A DNA stretch of 41,432 bases from an uncultured Mycoplasmatota bacterium (lineage in GTDB: Bacteria > Bacillota_I > Bacilli_A > RF39 > UBA660), in the NCBI GenBank assembly GCA_900551925.1, contig URXR01000001.1, positions 1 through 41,432 on the forward strand. Direction: 5' to 3'. Each line of letters starts with the position of its first letter. The first letter of the stretch is position 1. The notes under the pieces were generated by a model. It was not told the DNA's origin. It worked only from the letters and a program-made list of their open reading frames with translations, and ran no database searches. A program made the position numbers and the translations under genes. Shown in pieces: positions 23,968 to 32,103 of this stretch.

Positions 23968-24010
23968 CACACGCTAATTGATTATGTCAATTTGCAAGTG
24001 TGTTTCTAAA
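23968..24010 (+). other. Long hairpin: terminator or MobV-type oriT candidate
   Basis: CACAC (23968-23972) pairs with GTGTG (23998-24002) around an inner stem (AATTGA with TCAATT). On plus, AAGTGTG is followed by TTT, similar in layout to the hairpin plus AGTGTG/TT nick region of pMV158-class oriT sites. It lies between the hydrolase gene and the 3' end of the MobV relaxase gene. It could simply be the hydrolase terminator, though the T-tract is poor. Confidence 0.4.
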
Positions 24011-24040
24011 TTGTCAGAATTTAGTTTCTAATGGCTACGA

Positions 24041-25276
24041 CTATTTAAAAATATCGTAGTCTTTTTCTATTGATTTAGTTTGATTATCTGTAATGATTTG
24101 GATGTTAGTATCTTTTGTTATATCTTTAATATCTATCAAATCATAAATTTTATTGTCATAACAATCTTTCAATATATCAATTATTTCTTCTTTTTGATTA
24201 TTGTTTTTTGATAACAATAATTCTCTAAAAAATGATTTGAGTTTTTGAAAAATCTCGTATATAAAATTTCTTAAATTACTATATAATTCTTTTAGATTTA
24301 TATAATCTTGTTGCGAGTAATTGTGGTCAATATCTAAATTTTTATACTTGGTTTCTAATTGACTATAGGTAGTAATATACTTAGATATATTATTATAAAG
24401 CGCTTCGTTTCTTATTTGCTTTTTTACATTCTCACTATACATATCAAAATAATCTAACAAGATATTATATTCTTCTCCATCAAGAATTACTTTAGCAGAA
24501 TTAAATTTTCTTTTAGCATTTGATAGTATTCTTTTAATCTCGTTTGATGCTTTTTGAAACTCTTTTTGTTCTCTAAAAGCAACTCTATCAACATACTTAG
24601 TAAAACTTTTGAATTGCTTTGTTTCGATATTTTTAATACCAGTATTCTTTTCACCACGTTCTAATTTAAAACCATTATTAATTAATCTTTCATAATATTT
24701 ATCTTGTAATTTGCTTAAATGTGTTTTGTCTTTAATATATACTCTTTTAGAAATAGAGTATATTTCTTTATTACATCTTTTATCAAACTTTTTAACAAGT
24801 GGAATTACTACTAAATGAATATGAGGTGTTTTTTCATCAAGGTGCAAAGTAGCATGAATAATTTGTTCTTTCTTATAACCTAAATCTTCTATGACAAAAT
24901 TTATACTTTCGGTTGCCCATTTCATCATATCTTCGTGATTCATATTTTTAAAGAACTCTGCATCGCTAGTAAAAATCATTTCATCAGCAACAACACCTTT
25001 AGAATTATTTACAAACTCATAAAATGATTTTTTTCTATCAGATCTGATTATTTTCATTCTATCATTAAATTCTTTTTGATAATCTTTTGTAATTTCATAA
25101 AATTTATTTATATACTTCTTATTACAACGAATTAGTTCAATATTATTTTTAGAATCTTCGATTCTAATATCTGGATTAGATTTATAATAATCTTTTGTTC
25201 GTTGATTATGAGAACCAATTTGTGATAAATCATTTAAAGTTTTAATACCTTTACTTCTAAATATAGCATAACTCAA
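24041..25276 (-). CDS. MobV-family relaxase (Mob_Pre)
   Basis: A 411-aa plasmid-mobilisation relaxase. The N-terminus (SYAIFRSKGIKTLNDLSQIGSHN) and the metal-binding motif HLDEKTPHIHLVVIP, at about 145-159, are diagnostic of MobV/Mob_Pre, which nicks oriT and pilots the strand into a recipient. The C-terminal half is a long charged helical region. Translation starts at TTG (25274-25276), with AAGGAG 7 nt upstream. It follows a small gene with a 4-nt gap of non-coding sequence, and no transfer channel genes are present, so the element is mobilisable, not self-conjugative. Confidence 0.92.
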   Translation of the reverse strand: MSYAIFRSKGIKTLNDLSQIGSHNQRTKDYYKSNPDIRIEDSKNNIELIRCNKKYINKFYEITKDYQKEFNDRMKIIRSDRKKSFYEFVNNSKGVVADEMIFTSDAEFFKNMNHEDMMKWATESINFVIEDLGYKKEQIIHATLHLDEKTPHIHLVVIPLVKKFDKRCNKEIYSISKRVYIKDKTHLSKLQDKYYERLINNGFKLERGEKNTGIKNIETKQFKSFTKYVDRVAFREQKEFQKASNEIKRILSNAKRKFNSAKVILDGEEYNILLDYFDMYSENVKKQIRNEALYNNISKYITTYSQLETKYKNLDIDHNYSQQDYINLKELYSNLRNFIYEIFQKLKSFFRELLLSKNNNQKEEIIDILKDCYDNKIYDLIDIKDITKDTNIQIITDNQTKSIEKDYDIFK

Positions 25277-25278
25277 CT

Positions 25279-25449
25279 TTATTCTCCTTTCTTATTTTGT
25301 TTATTTGTTTCTAAAATTCTTTTAATTTGTTTTTGATATTTTTTATCATTCTTTAATATTTCTAATAGAAAATAATTAGTTACTTGTTCAGCATTTCTTT
25401 CAAAATAATCAAGAATTTGTGATAATACTACTTCAAAAAAGTAGTTAAT
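25279..25449 (-). CDS. Small helical protein with apparent ATT start, upstream of relaxase
   Basis: A 56-codon open frame ending just before the relaxase. It reads as a helical protein: FFEVVLSQILDYFERNAEQV, then FLLEILKNDKKYQKQIKRIL, then a basic tail. There is no ATG, GTG or TTG in a suitable place. AAGGAG lies 9 nt before an ATT at 25447-25449, the only start that fits. A role as an accessory mobilisation factor is possible from position but not shown. T-run slippage or a sequencing error are alternatives. Confidence 0.5.
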   Translation of the reverse strand: MNYFFEVVLSQILDYFERNAEQVTNYFLLEILKNDKKYQKQIKRILETNKQNKKGE

Positions 25450-25484
25450 AAAAATCTTCTCCTTCCTTTTTAGTCAATAAAAAA

Positions 25485-25500
25485 GAGCAATTTCTTGCTC
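25485..25500 (-). terminator. Terminator of the kinase-transglutaminase gene
   Basis: GAGCAA and TTGCTC (loop GAAA) are followed by T6 on minus, 14 nt after the stop codon. Confidence 0.8.
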
Positions 25501-25513
25501 AATTTATTAATAT

Positions 25514-26980
25514 TTACTTTATTTTATTATTATGTTCTTTAAGATAAACAGCATCAAATTGATTTACATATTGATTAAATTCTTTAAATGATAAACCAGT
25601 AGGTATATTAGGAATTTCAGTTAAGACTCTAATATCATTATGTTCTTCAAAACCACTTGTAATTTTTTTAATTGCATCATTTATACTGCCATATTTATGG
25701 ATTCCTCTTTTAGGTATATTAGAATGTTCAAAATGATACCAATTATCATTATAGTTAAACAATACAAAGCAGTGCATTCTTACTTCTTTATCAAAATTTT
25801 CTTCAGTTTCATAGCCTCTATGACAATAAAGTTTATTTTCTAAACCTATTTTATCAAAAAAGTATTTAATTAATTTTGCTTGTTCTATACAAGTGCCAAG
25901 ACCTGTTTCTAATATTTCTTCAATAGACATTGTTTTATAATTTTCTCTAAAACCTTTTAAATTATTTAAATGTTTTAAACCATATTTATCAACCCAACCA
26001 TATTCAATATTTATATTCATAAAATCCATTAGTTGAGCATCATTTTCTATATTTTCAAAATTTAACTCATCCTTTAGACTTACAATTTTAGCAGCTGATA
26101 TAACATCGTTTTTTAATTCTTTTGAATTTTGATAATTAATAAGCTGTCTTAAATAATAAATCATGTCATAAATAGCTAGTCTTTGTGGTAAAAATTCTAC
26201 ATTTACTAACTCTGGATAATATTTTTCAATATATAATTTGATATTAGTATAATCACTTGAATTTGTGTATTGTTCTGTTTCTTCACTTGCAAATTTCCAA
26301 GGTTTTCTAATCATTCTATATAGAATATCCAACTCAAAATCTTTTGGAGCATACATTGATCTTTCAAAATCTATAATTTTTATTTTTCCATCTTTATAAA
26401 ATATATTATCAAAATGTAAATCATTATGAACCAAAACTAATTCTTCTTTTTTTAAATATTTTGAAAATTTAGAAAAAGCATATTCTATTAATTTTTGCTC
26501 TTGTTCTGTAAAAACATTTAGTGTTTTTGCTTTAGAATATAGTTCCGTAAATTGATTTTGTAAATAATTATTCCAATCAAAATTTTGTCCTTTAGATTTG
26601 TTTGAATGAATACTTTTCATTGCCTCACATAGCTGTTTAATGATATTTTCTCTTTCATAATCAGAAAAAGTATGCCAAACATTATATAAAGAAACTCCAT
26701 CTATTTTTTCAATTATTTCATAACAATAAGCTACATCTTTTTTGCTAATATCAGAAATATATAGTTTTGGGAAAAGATTATTTCCTGTGTTTTCTTTATA
26801 GAAATTAATTTCGTTTTTAAAATTATTTTCATTATCCTCATTAGTACAAATTTTAATAATATATAAATCATTTACTACAAATATAGTATTAGTGAATCCA
26901 ACATTAATTTTTTTTATTTGAGGATTATCGCCAAATAATTGTGAATTTTGCTTTATAATAGTACTGATTGTTTCTTGCAT
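25514..26980 (-). CDS. Aminoglycoside-phosphotransferase-like kinase fused to a transglutaminase-like domain
   Basis: A 488-aa two-domain protein. Residues 1 to about 290 have the APH/choline kinase fold: Lys in YIIKI (43), catalytic loop HNDLHFDN (185-192) and metal site IIDFE (202-206). Residues about 315-470 look like a transglutaminase/papain-like domain, with C364 in GLGTCIEQA, H403 in RMHCFVLF and E418 or H416 in WYHFEHSN. Both active sites look intact. The kinase could modify an antibiotic or small metabolite; the second domain could be a protease or acyl transferase. The ribosome site is GAGGTG. It sits between relaxase and recombinase as cargo. Confidence 0.78.
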   Translation of the reverse strand: MQETISTIIKQNSQLFGDNPQIKKINVGFTNTIFVVNDLYIIKICTNEDNENNFKNEINFYKENTGNNLFPKLYISDISKKDVAYCYEIIEKIDGVSLYNVWHTFSDYERENIIKQLCEAMKSIHSNKSKGQNFDWNNYLQNQFTELYSKAKTLNVFTEQEQKLIEYAFSKFSKYLKKEELVLVHNDLHFDNIFYKDGKIKIIDFERSMYAPKDFELDILYRMIRKPWKFASEETEQYTNSSDYTNIKLYIEKYYPELVNVEFLPQRLAIYDMIYYLRQLINYQNSKELKNDVISAAKIVSLKDELNFENIENDAQLMDFMNINIEYGWVDKYGLKHLNNLKGFRENYKTMSIEEILETGLGTCIEQAKLIKYFFDKIGLENKLYCHRGYETEENFDKEVRMHCFVLFNYNDNWYHFEHSNIPKRGIHKYGSINDAIKKITSGFEEHNDIRVLTEIPNIPTGLSFKEFNQYVNQFDAVYLKEHNNKIK

Positions 26981-27014
26981 TATTACACCTCACTTTAATC
27001 TTATTTTACCATAT

Positions 27015-28748
27015 CTAAGTATTTATTTGAAGCAAAGTATACTTATCTTTATCGAATTTACTTTGCTTTTTATTAGGAATAATTTGTAGAACAGAATTGC
27101 TAGATAAATTATTAATGTCAAGTTTCTCTTTATTAATGGTTATAGAATTTATTTTATAATATTTACTTAGTGATGAAATATATTTATTAATATCTTCTTT
27201 TGTTTTTTCATTAGATAGTATAATATCTTTTTCATTAATATTAACTACCATATCAAAACAATCGTTTCTAAACATATAACCAATGTTTTCAATTTCTTTT
27301 TTATTGATATTAATCTTTTTGATGACGACTTCGTCTTTTACTTTTTCTATTTCAATGGAATCAATATATTTCTTAATTAATTCTGATTTTTGTTCTTTGC
27401 TAAGTTTGTTCCACAGTCCATTTTTTCTGACATAATAAGATTTATACTTTAATTTTTCTAATTGAAATAGATTAGTATAAAGTTTTAGTTCTTCTTTATT
27501 ATTAATATTTATGTTCGCTTGTTTTAAATTATTTAGTTTAATTTCAGTTTCTTCAATCTGCCTTTTAATACTAATTTCTTCATCTTTAAATTCATCTAAT
27601 TCAATAACACTATCAACATAGGCTTTTTTGATTCTTTTTAGCTTGTTATTTAATTCTTTTACTATTTTGTTATATCTTTCTATTTCAACAGTAATATCTT
27701 CGTTAAAAAATGATTTAAAGTTATTATCTATAAGCAAGTAATAATCTAACATATCATTTAAAAATAGCATTAAAGGTTCTTCAATTTTCTTTTCATTAAT
27801 TCTAGTATTACAACAATTACATCTATAGTAGATTTGAGTAGGTTTATTTTTAGGAGTAGTAGAAGAGCCACCCATGATTTTATTACATTTAGAACAAATT
27901 ATCTTTTGCATATATACATAGGTGTGTTTTCTAGTATAGTTTTTTAAATTCTTTTCCTTTTGTTTTTGGACTAGTTTAAAATCCTCTTTATTAATAATAG
28001 CAGGGCATACATCTTCAAGTAATATTGTTTCTTCATCTTTAATTCTTTTTCGGTGTTGATAATCTCCTGCATAAATATAATTAGAAAGCATTCTGTCAAT
28101 TGTTGTTGTTCGCCAATGTCTATTAAGAGCATTTTTATTATTCAATTCTTTTGTAATAGCACAAACTGATAAACCATTAAGATAGGATTTAAATATGTCC
28201 TTTACGACTTCACTTTCAACATCATCAATCACTAATTCTTTATTAACTTTTCTATATCCAATAGGTGCTTTACCACTAAAATGTCCTTTTTTCGCTGCAC
28301 CAGTTAAACCAAATTTTGTTCTTTCACTAGTTCTTTCAATTTCTAATTGGGCAAGTATTGTAGTCATTCTAATAAAGAATTTTCCTGTTGCAGTATCAGT
28401 ATTAATTTCTTCTGATACACTTTCTAAACTGGTATCTGTTTCTTCAATTAATTTACAAATGCTTTCTAAGTCTTGGATAGAACGAGTAAGCCTATCTAGT
28501 TTATAGACAATGATTTTATTTATTTTGCCACTTTTTAAATCGTTAATCATTTCTTGAAACTTAGGTCTATCCATACTTTTAGCAGAAACACCTTCTTCAC
28601 GATAAATCTTATAAATTGTGTAGCCTTTAAAGTCACATAGTTTTTTCATACTTTCTTCTTGCTCATCTAAACTATGTCCATACCTTGATTGATCTTCTGT
28701 CGAAACACGAGGATAAAGTCCAACCATAAAGTTCTTCTTTTCGTTCAT
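27015..28748 (-). CDS. Large serine recombinase
   Basis: A 577-aa site-specific recombinase. The start MNEKKN is fixed by AAGGAG 8 nt upstream; the frame up to 28817 would include the leader terminator. Residues 8-150 are the resolvase catalytic domain, with nucleophile S16 in PRVSTEDQ, then IIVYKLDRLTRS. The recombinase domain follows (FSGKAPIGYRKV), then a zinc ribbon (CSKCNKIMGG, CNCC), a coiled coil (EIERYNKIVKELNNKLKRIKK) and a C-terminal tail. It should integrate and excise the element. An intrinsic terminator separates it from upstream transcription. Confidence 0.93.
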   Translation of the reverse strand: MNEKKNFMVGLYPRVSTEDQSRYGHSLDEQEESMKKLCDFKGYTIYKIYREEGVSAKSMDRPKFQEMINDLKSGKINKIIVYKLDRLTRSIQDLESICKLIEETDTSLESVSEEINTDTATGKFFIRMTTILAQLEIERTSERTKFGLTGAAKKGHFSGKAPIGYRKVNKELVIDDVESEVVKDIFKSYLNGLSVCAITKELNNKNALNRHWRTTTIDRMLSNYIYAGDYQHRKRIKDEETILLEDVCPAIINKEDFKLVQKQKEKNLKNYTRKHTYVYMQKIICSKCNKIMGGSSTTPKNKPTQIYYRCNCCNTRINEKKIEEPLMLFLNDMLDYYLLIDNNFKSFFNEDITVEIERYNKIVKELNNKLKRIKKAYVDSVIELDEFKDEEISIKRQIEETEIKLNNLKQANININNKEELKLYTNLFQLEKLKYKSYYVRKNGLWNKLSKEQKSELIKKYIDSIEIEKVKDEVVIKKININKKEIENIGYMFRNDCFDMVVNINEKDIILSNEKTKEDINKYISSLSKYYKINSITINKEKLDINNLSSNSVLQIIPNKKQSKFDKDKYTLLQINT

Positions 28749-28776
28749 TTTTTCTTCTCCTTTCTTTTTGAACGAC

Positions 28777-28803
28777 AAAAAAACAAGAGAGAATTTCCCT
28801 TGT
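28777..28803 (-). terminator. Terminator in the recombinase leader
   Basis: An 8-bp stem (28783-28790 with 28796-28803, one G-T pair) followed by T7 on minus. It lies about 30 nt before the recombinase start codon, so transcription from upstream must pass it. Confidence 0.7.
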
Positions 28804-28826
28804 GTAAAGAACTCCAAAATATTTAA

Positions 28827-28857
28827 AATATACGGTTATATATAATTTCCGTATATT
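28827..28857. repeat. Perfect inverted repeat upstream of the recombinase
   Basis: AATATACGG (28827-28835) and CCGTATATT (28849-28857) flank a 13-bp AT core. This may be the element's attachment site or an operator for the recombinase gene. Confidence 0.65.
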
Positions 28858-28900
28858 ACCATTTTATCACATTTTTATAGGAACGTAAATGGCAAAAGAG

Positions 28901-29188
28901 TTATGAAATCATTTGTAAAACTAATGTTTCTAGTCTTTTTATAGTAATAGTATCTAAGCTATCTTTTATATAAATATTATTATCATTATTAAATACAAGT
29001 AGAATTAAACAAGATAGATTATTACTAATAATAATTTTATGTGGTTCATGAATAGAAAGGTTAGTTTTATTAAAATGAATATTTTTACCATTTATAAATT
29101 CTAAATGTAGTTTTGATATTTTAGGTATCTTGGTAATCTTTTCTTTGACACATAAAGGAAATTCTAATTGTTCTATGGTTATTTTCAT
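28901..29188 (-). CDS. Small protein of unknown function
   Basis: A 95-aa protein I do not recognise. The pattern of alternating beta strands (ISKLHLEFINGKNIHFNKTN, HKIIISNNLSCLILLVFNND) suggests a small beta-rich fold. No membrane segment or cysteine motif is visible. AAGGAGG lies 9 nt before the ATG. There is no obvious promoter: two terminators separate it from the tRNA gene upstream. It could be element cargo or a core gene. Confidence 0.65.
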   Translation of the reverse strand: MKITIEQLEFPLCVKEKITKIPKISKLHLEFINGKNIHFNKTNLSIHEPHKIIISNNLSCLILLVFNNDNNIYIKDSLDTITIKRLETLVLQMIS

Positions 29189-29213
29189 TTAAGTAAACCT
29201 CCTTTCCAACATG

Positions 29214-29245
29214 AAAAAATCCCATATCAACGAGCGATATAGGAT
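29214..29245 (-). terminator. Second terminator after tRNA-Gly
   Basis: A 10-bp stem (29219-29228 with 29236-29245, one G-T pair, loop with ACGAGC) is followed by T6 on minus. It may also work on plus. Confidence 0.7.
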
Positions 29246-29261
29246 ATTTTTATAAAATAAA

Positions 29262-29280
29262 ACTCACACGAGGTGTGAGT
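29262..29280 (-). terminator. tRNA-Gly terminator
   Basis: ACTCACAC and GTGTGAGT with a 3-nt loop, followed on minus by TTTATTTTA, just after the tRNA 3' end. Confidence 0.75.
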
Positions 29281-29291
29281 AATTCTCTCAA

Positions 29292-29366
29292 TGGAGCGAA
29301 CGACGGGAATCGAACCCGCATCCTAGCCTTGGCAAGGCCATATTCTAACCATTAAACTACATTCGC
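29292..29366 (-). tRNA. tRNA-Gly (anticodon GCC)
   Basis: On minus, the acceptor GCGAATG pairs with CGTTCGC (one T-G pair). The D arm contains GTTTAATGGTTAGAAT, the anticodon arm is TGGCC, TTGCCAA, GGCTA, and the T arm contains GGTTCGATTCC. The discriminator is T and CCA is encoded. It lies downstream of rmuC, and a terminator follows it. Confidence 0.96.
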
Positions 29367-29386
29367 AGAAATAAATATATTAATAA

Positions 29387-29407
29387 TTTATCATTTTTTA
29401 TGATAAA
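29387..29407. terminator. Hairpin after rmuC
   Basis: TTTATCAT (29387-29394) and ATGATAAA (29400-29407) with a 5-nt loop lie between rmuC and the tRNA gene. The following tract is only moderately T-rich. Confidence 0.5.
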
Positions 29408-29429
29408 AATCAATATATTTACTTATTTT

Positions 29430-30491
29430 TTATTCTAATTCTTCTACTCTTTCTTTATCTAATTCTACTCTACTAATAGAATCAAATCTTTTAGTTATTT
29501 TTTCAGTAGTAGTATGAATATCATTTACATCTTTACTTACTGTTTCAATACTTCTAGATAATTTATCCCATCTTTCTTTATATCTTCTAAATTCAGTTCC
29601 TAGTTTATTTAATTCTTCATGAATAATACTGGTATATTTATCTCGTTCAATATTTTTTAAAATCATTTGAATTACTGTTAAAGTTGATATTAAAGTAGTT
29701 GGTGAGGTTATCCATACTCTTTTTTTATAAGCATATTCAATTATATCTTGATGATAAGCATTAAGTTCAGCAAAGATTGCTTCAGCTGGGAGGAACATAA
29801 TAGCTTGGTCACTAGTTTCTCCAGGAATAATATATTTACTGCTTATAGCGTCAATATGTTTTTTAACATCCGCTTTAAATAATTTTTCATACCTTTCTCT
29901 TTCTATATTTGTTAAGTTTTTATCTACCATATTTTGATAGTTTTCTAAAGGAAATTTAGAATCTATTGCAATAGTGCCAAGTGGCTGTGGAGCAAAAAGT
30001 ATTGAATCTGCTATAGCATGATTAGATAATGTATATTGCATTCTATAAATGTTATCATTCTTTTCGCCAAAGATTGAAGTTAAGATGTGTTTTAAATTAA
30101 CTTCGCCAAAAATTCCTCTAGTTTTTTTATCAGTTAAAATACCTTGTAAAGAGATAATATCTTTTGATAATAAATCAATCTTTTTTTGAGCTTCATCTAT
30201 TTTAGATAATCTTTCTAAGACATTTACAAAAGTTTTATTAGCTTTTTCAAAATTTTGATCTAATCTTTCATTTACTTTTTCATTCATAAGAAGTAGTCTT
30301 TTTTCTTGTTTTTCGGAAAGATCATTAAAATCTTTGTTTAAACTACTTTTTAAATCACTTAAATCTTTGGTAATACTTACTTCTAGTCTTCCTAACCTAT
30401 CAGTAATATTGGCTTCATTAATATTTTTAAATAAACTAATTACTACTAAAATTAAAATTACTACTAATAATCCTATAATTATATACTCCAT
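29430..30491 (-). CDS. rmuC: DNA recombination protein RmuC
   Basis: A 353-aa protein with an N-terminal membrane anchor (residues 3-21), a coiled-coil region to about 115, then the RmuC nuclease-like core: TRGIFGEVNL, IAIDSKFPLENYQ, IMFLPAEAIFAEL and WITSPTTL. RmuC limits certain recombination events at inverted repeats; the biochemical activity is not well defined. It starts 1 nt after the DedA-like gene ends, so the two form an operon. Confidence 0.93.
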   Translation of the reverse strand: MEYIIIGLLVVILILVVISLFKNINEANITDRLGRLEVSITKDLSDLKSSLNKDFNDLSEKQEKRLLLMNEKVNERLDQNFEKANKTFVNVLERLSKIDEAQKKIDLLSKDIISLQGILTDKKTRGIFGEVNLKHILTSIFGEKNDNIYRMQYTLSNHAIADSILFAPQPLGTIAIDSKFPLENYQNMVDKNLTNIERERYEKLFKADVKKHIDAISSKYIIPGETSDQAIMFLPAEAIFAELNAYHQDIIEYAYKKRVWITSPTTLISTLTVIQMILKNIERDKYTSIIHEELNKLGTEFRRYKERWDKLSRSIETVSKDVNDIHTTTEKITKRFDSISRVELDKERVEELE

Positions 30492-31073
30492 TTACTTCTC
30501 CACCTTTACTAATTTTTCAATTATTTTACTAATTATATAAGCTCCAAGGACTAGAACTCCTACTTTTATAAAGTTTATTGGGTCTTTTAGACTATCAACA
30601 AAGGAAACAGCGATGTAACCATAGAATAATAACATAGCAGGCTTTCCTATTAGAAGAGCTATTAGATATTTACGCAGAGGAATATTACAAAGTCCAGCAG
30701 CTATATTAAGGGCAAACGCCGGAGTTACGGGAAGTGCTATTAAAACTACTAAAATATTAAAATCTATTTCAGTAAGTTTTTTCATCCATCTAGTGATAGT
30801 CTCTTGATTTTTCTTAGAAAACCAATTAAGGAAACGGTCTTTTATTACGTATCTAAATAAGCAAAATGATAACATACAACCACATAACGTTGCTATATAA
30901 GAAATTAAAAAACCAAAAATGTTTCCAAAGGAAAGCATATTTAAACCAACGATTACTCCAAGTGGTAAGACTGGTATTATTGATTCTAATATCACTAAGA
31001 AAAAGCCTCCCATGAAGCCAAAGGAAACCATATAACTAACAACTTGATCAATTAAAAGTGATATTTTTTCCAT
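30492..31073 (-). CDS. TVP38/TMEM64 (DedA/VTT) family membrane protein
   Basis: A 193-aa membrane protein with about five hydrophobic segments and VTT-domain features: LESIIPVLPLGVIVGLNM near the start, and LPVTPAFALNIAAGLCNIPLRKY in the middle. Family members are membrane proteins, some of which act as undecaprenyl-phosphate or phospholipid flippases; the role here is not fixed. AAGGAG precedes the ATG. Operon with rmuC. Confidence 0.88.
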   Translation of the reverse strand: MEKISLLIDQVVSYMVSFGFMGGFFLVILESIIPVLPLGVIVGLNMLSFGNIFGFLISYIATLCGCMLSFCLFRYVIKDRFLNWFSKKNQETITRWMKKLTEIDFNILVVLIALPVTPAFALNIAAGLCNIPLRKYLIALLIGKPAMLLFYGYIAVSFVDSLKDPINFIKVGVLVLGAYIISKIIEKLVKVEK

Positions 31074-31134
31074 AATACTCTCCTTAATACTATGTTTTTA
31101 TTATAACACTTTTCCTTTAAATTTAGTATAGCAT

Positions 31135-32025
31135 TTATAAATTTTCAAAAAATGTGACAAGTCCTAAACTAGAATCTATTTTTCCAGTTTTTATTTTGAT
31201 ATCGATATCTCCTAGATTTTTAAGAATTTTTAATACTTCTTTTTCCGATATTAGATTAGTTTGTTCTTTTAATTTACTAAATCTATAAGGATGAAATTTA
31301 TATTCTTTAATTATTTCATCATCTTTATATTTTTTTATTTTAAGCATTATTTGATAAAGAAGCCTATAATGATTGGCTAAAGTATAAATAATTTTGTCAT
31401 CGGTTTCTTTTTCTAATAATAGTTCTTGATATATTTGATACATCTTTTCTTTATCATGATTGTTGATGCTATCTATTAGATTAAAAATAGTTGAGTCATA
31501 ACTTTTTTTTACTAATTTTTCGATGTCTTCTTTTGTTATTTTTTTATCATTTGTTTTATATATTTTTAATTTTTCTAGTTCATTTTCTATTCTTGATATG
31601 TCGTTATTACAATAATTAATAAGCATGTTGATATCTAGATAAGACATAGTATAATTCTCTAAATTTTCTTTAATATAATTGGTTACATCATATTTAAATA
31701 GTTCTTTGTAAGTAGTTTTTTCTTTTAAAATTTTAGTAAGTTTTTTTCTATTATCTAGTTCTTTATTATTAGTTAATATTAAAATATTATCACTTTCATG
31801 TTCTAAGTATTTAATAAGATCTTCAGGAGTAGTTATTTTATCAATATTATTTACAATAACTATTTTTTGACCAAATAAACTAATGGTATTTAAGTCTTCT
31901 AATACCTGGGTAAGAGTATTTTCTTCTAAGTCATAAGTTATAATATTTTCTTTATTTTTATCTTTTAAAATTTTAGATATTTCTGTTTCTATATAATCTT
32001 TATTTCCAATAAATGTGTATGTCAT
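31135..32025 (-). CDS. holA: DNA polymerase III subunit delta
   Basis: The 296-aa delta subunit of the clamp loader, which opens the beta clamp during replication. Features are YTFIGNKDYIETEISKIL at the start, LNTISLFGQKIVIVNNID, and a helical C-terminal part with LLYQIMLKIKKY and FSKLKEQ. A sequence-diverged family, so motifs are subtle, but length, order and neighbours fit. TAGGAG lies 9 nt before the ATG. Its promoter lies past the sigE terminator. Confidence 0.88.
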   Translation of the reverse strand: MTYTFIGNKDYIETEISKILKDKNKENIITYDLEENTLTQVLEDLNTISLFGQKIVIVNNIDKITTPEDLIKYLEHESDNILILTNNKELDNRKKLTKILKEKTTYKELFKYDVTNYIKENLENYTMSYLDINMLINYCNNDISRIENELEKLKIYKTNDKKITKEDIEKLVKKSYDSTIFNLIDSINNHDKEKMYQIYQELLLEKETDDKIIYTLANHYRLLYQIMLKIKKYKDDEIIKEYKFHPYRFSKLKEQTNLISEKEVLKILKNLGDIDIKIKTGKIDSSLGLVTFFENL

Positions 32026-32064
32026 AATAAAAAACTCCTAACAAAGATAGTATAACATAAATCA

Positions 32065-32103
32065 AAAAAAAGCTAAACTTTTATGATATTTTTTAGCTTT
32101 TTT
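32065..32103 (-). terminator. sigE terminator
   Basis: Stem AAAAAAGCTAAA with TTTAGCTTTTTT on minus, overlapping the sigE stop codon and ending in a T-run. Confidence 0.85.

Larger units (their letters stand above)
19795..28857. mobile_element. Probable integrative mobilisable element (borders approximate)
   Basis: The stretch contains a large serine recombinase, a MobV relaxase, a gene remnant at its left edge and several unrelated cargo genes, between housekeeping blocks. Borders are not proven: the left limit is the remnant and the right limit is the inverted repeat before the recombinase. The XRE and 328-aa genes, and the 95-aa gene on the right, could also belong. No perfect direct repeat of useful length was found by eye. 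Confidence 0.5.

Noticed and set aside
29292..29366. tRNA-Gly as the attachment site of the element
   Set aside because: Large serine recombinases do not usually use tRNA genes, the tRNA is complete, and I found no copy of its 3' end at the left side of the island.
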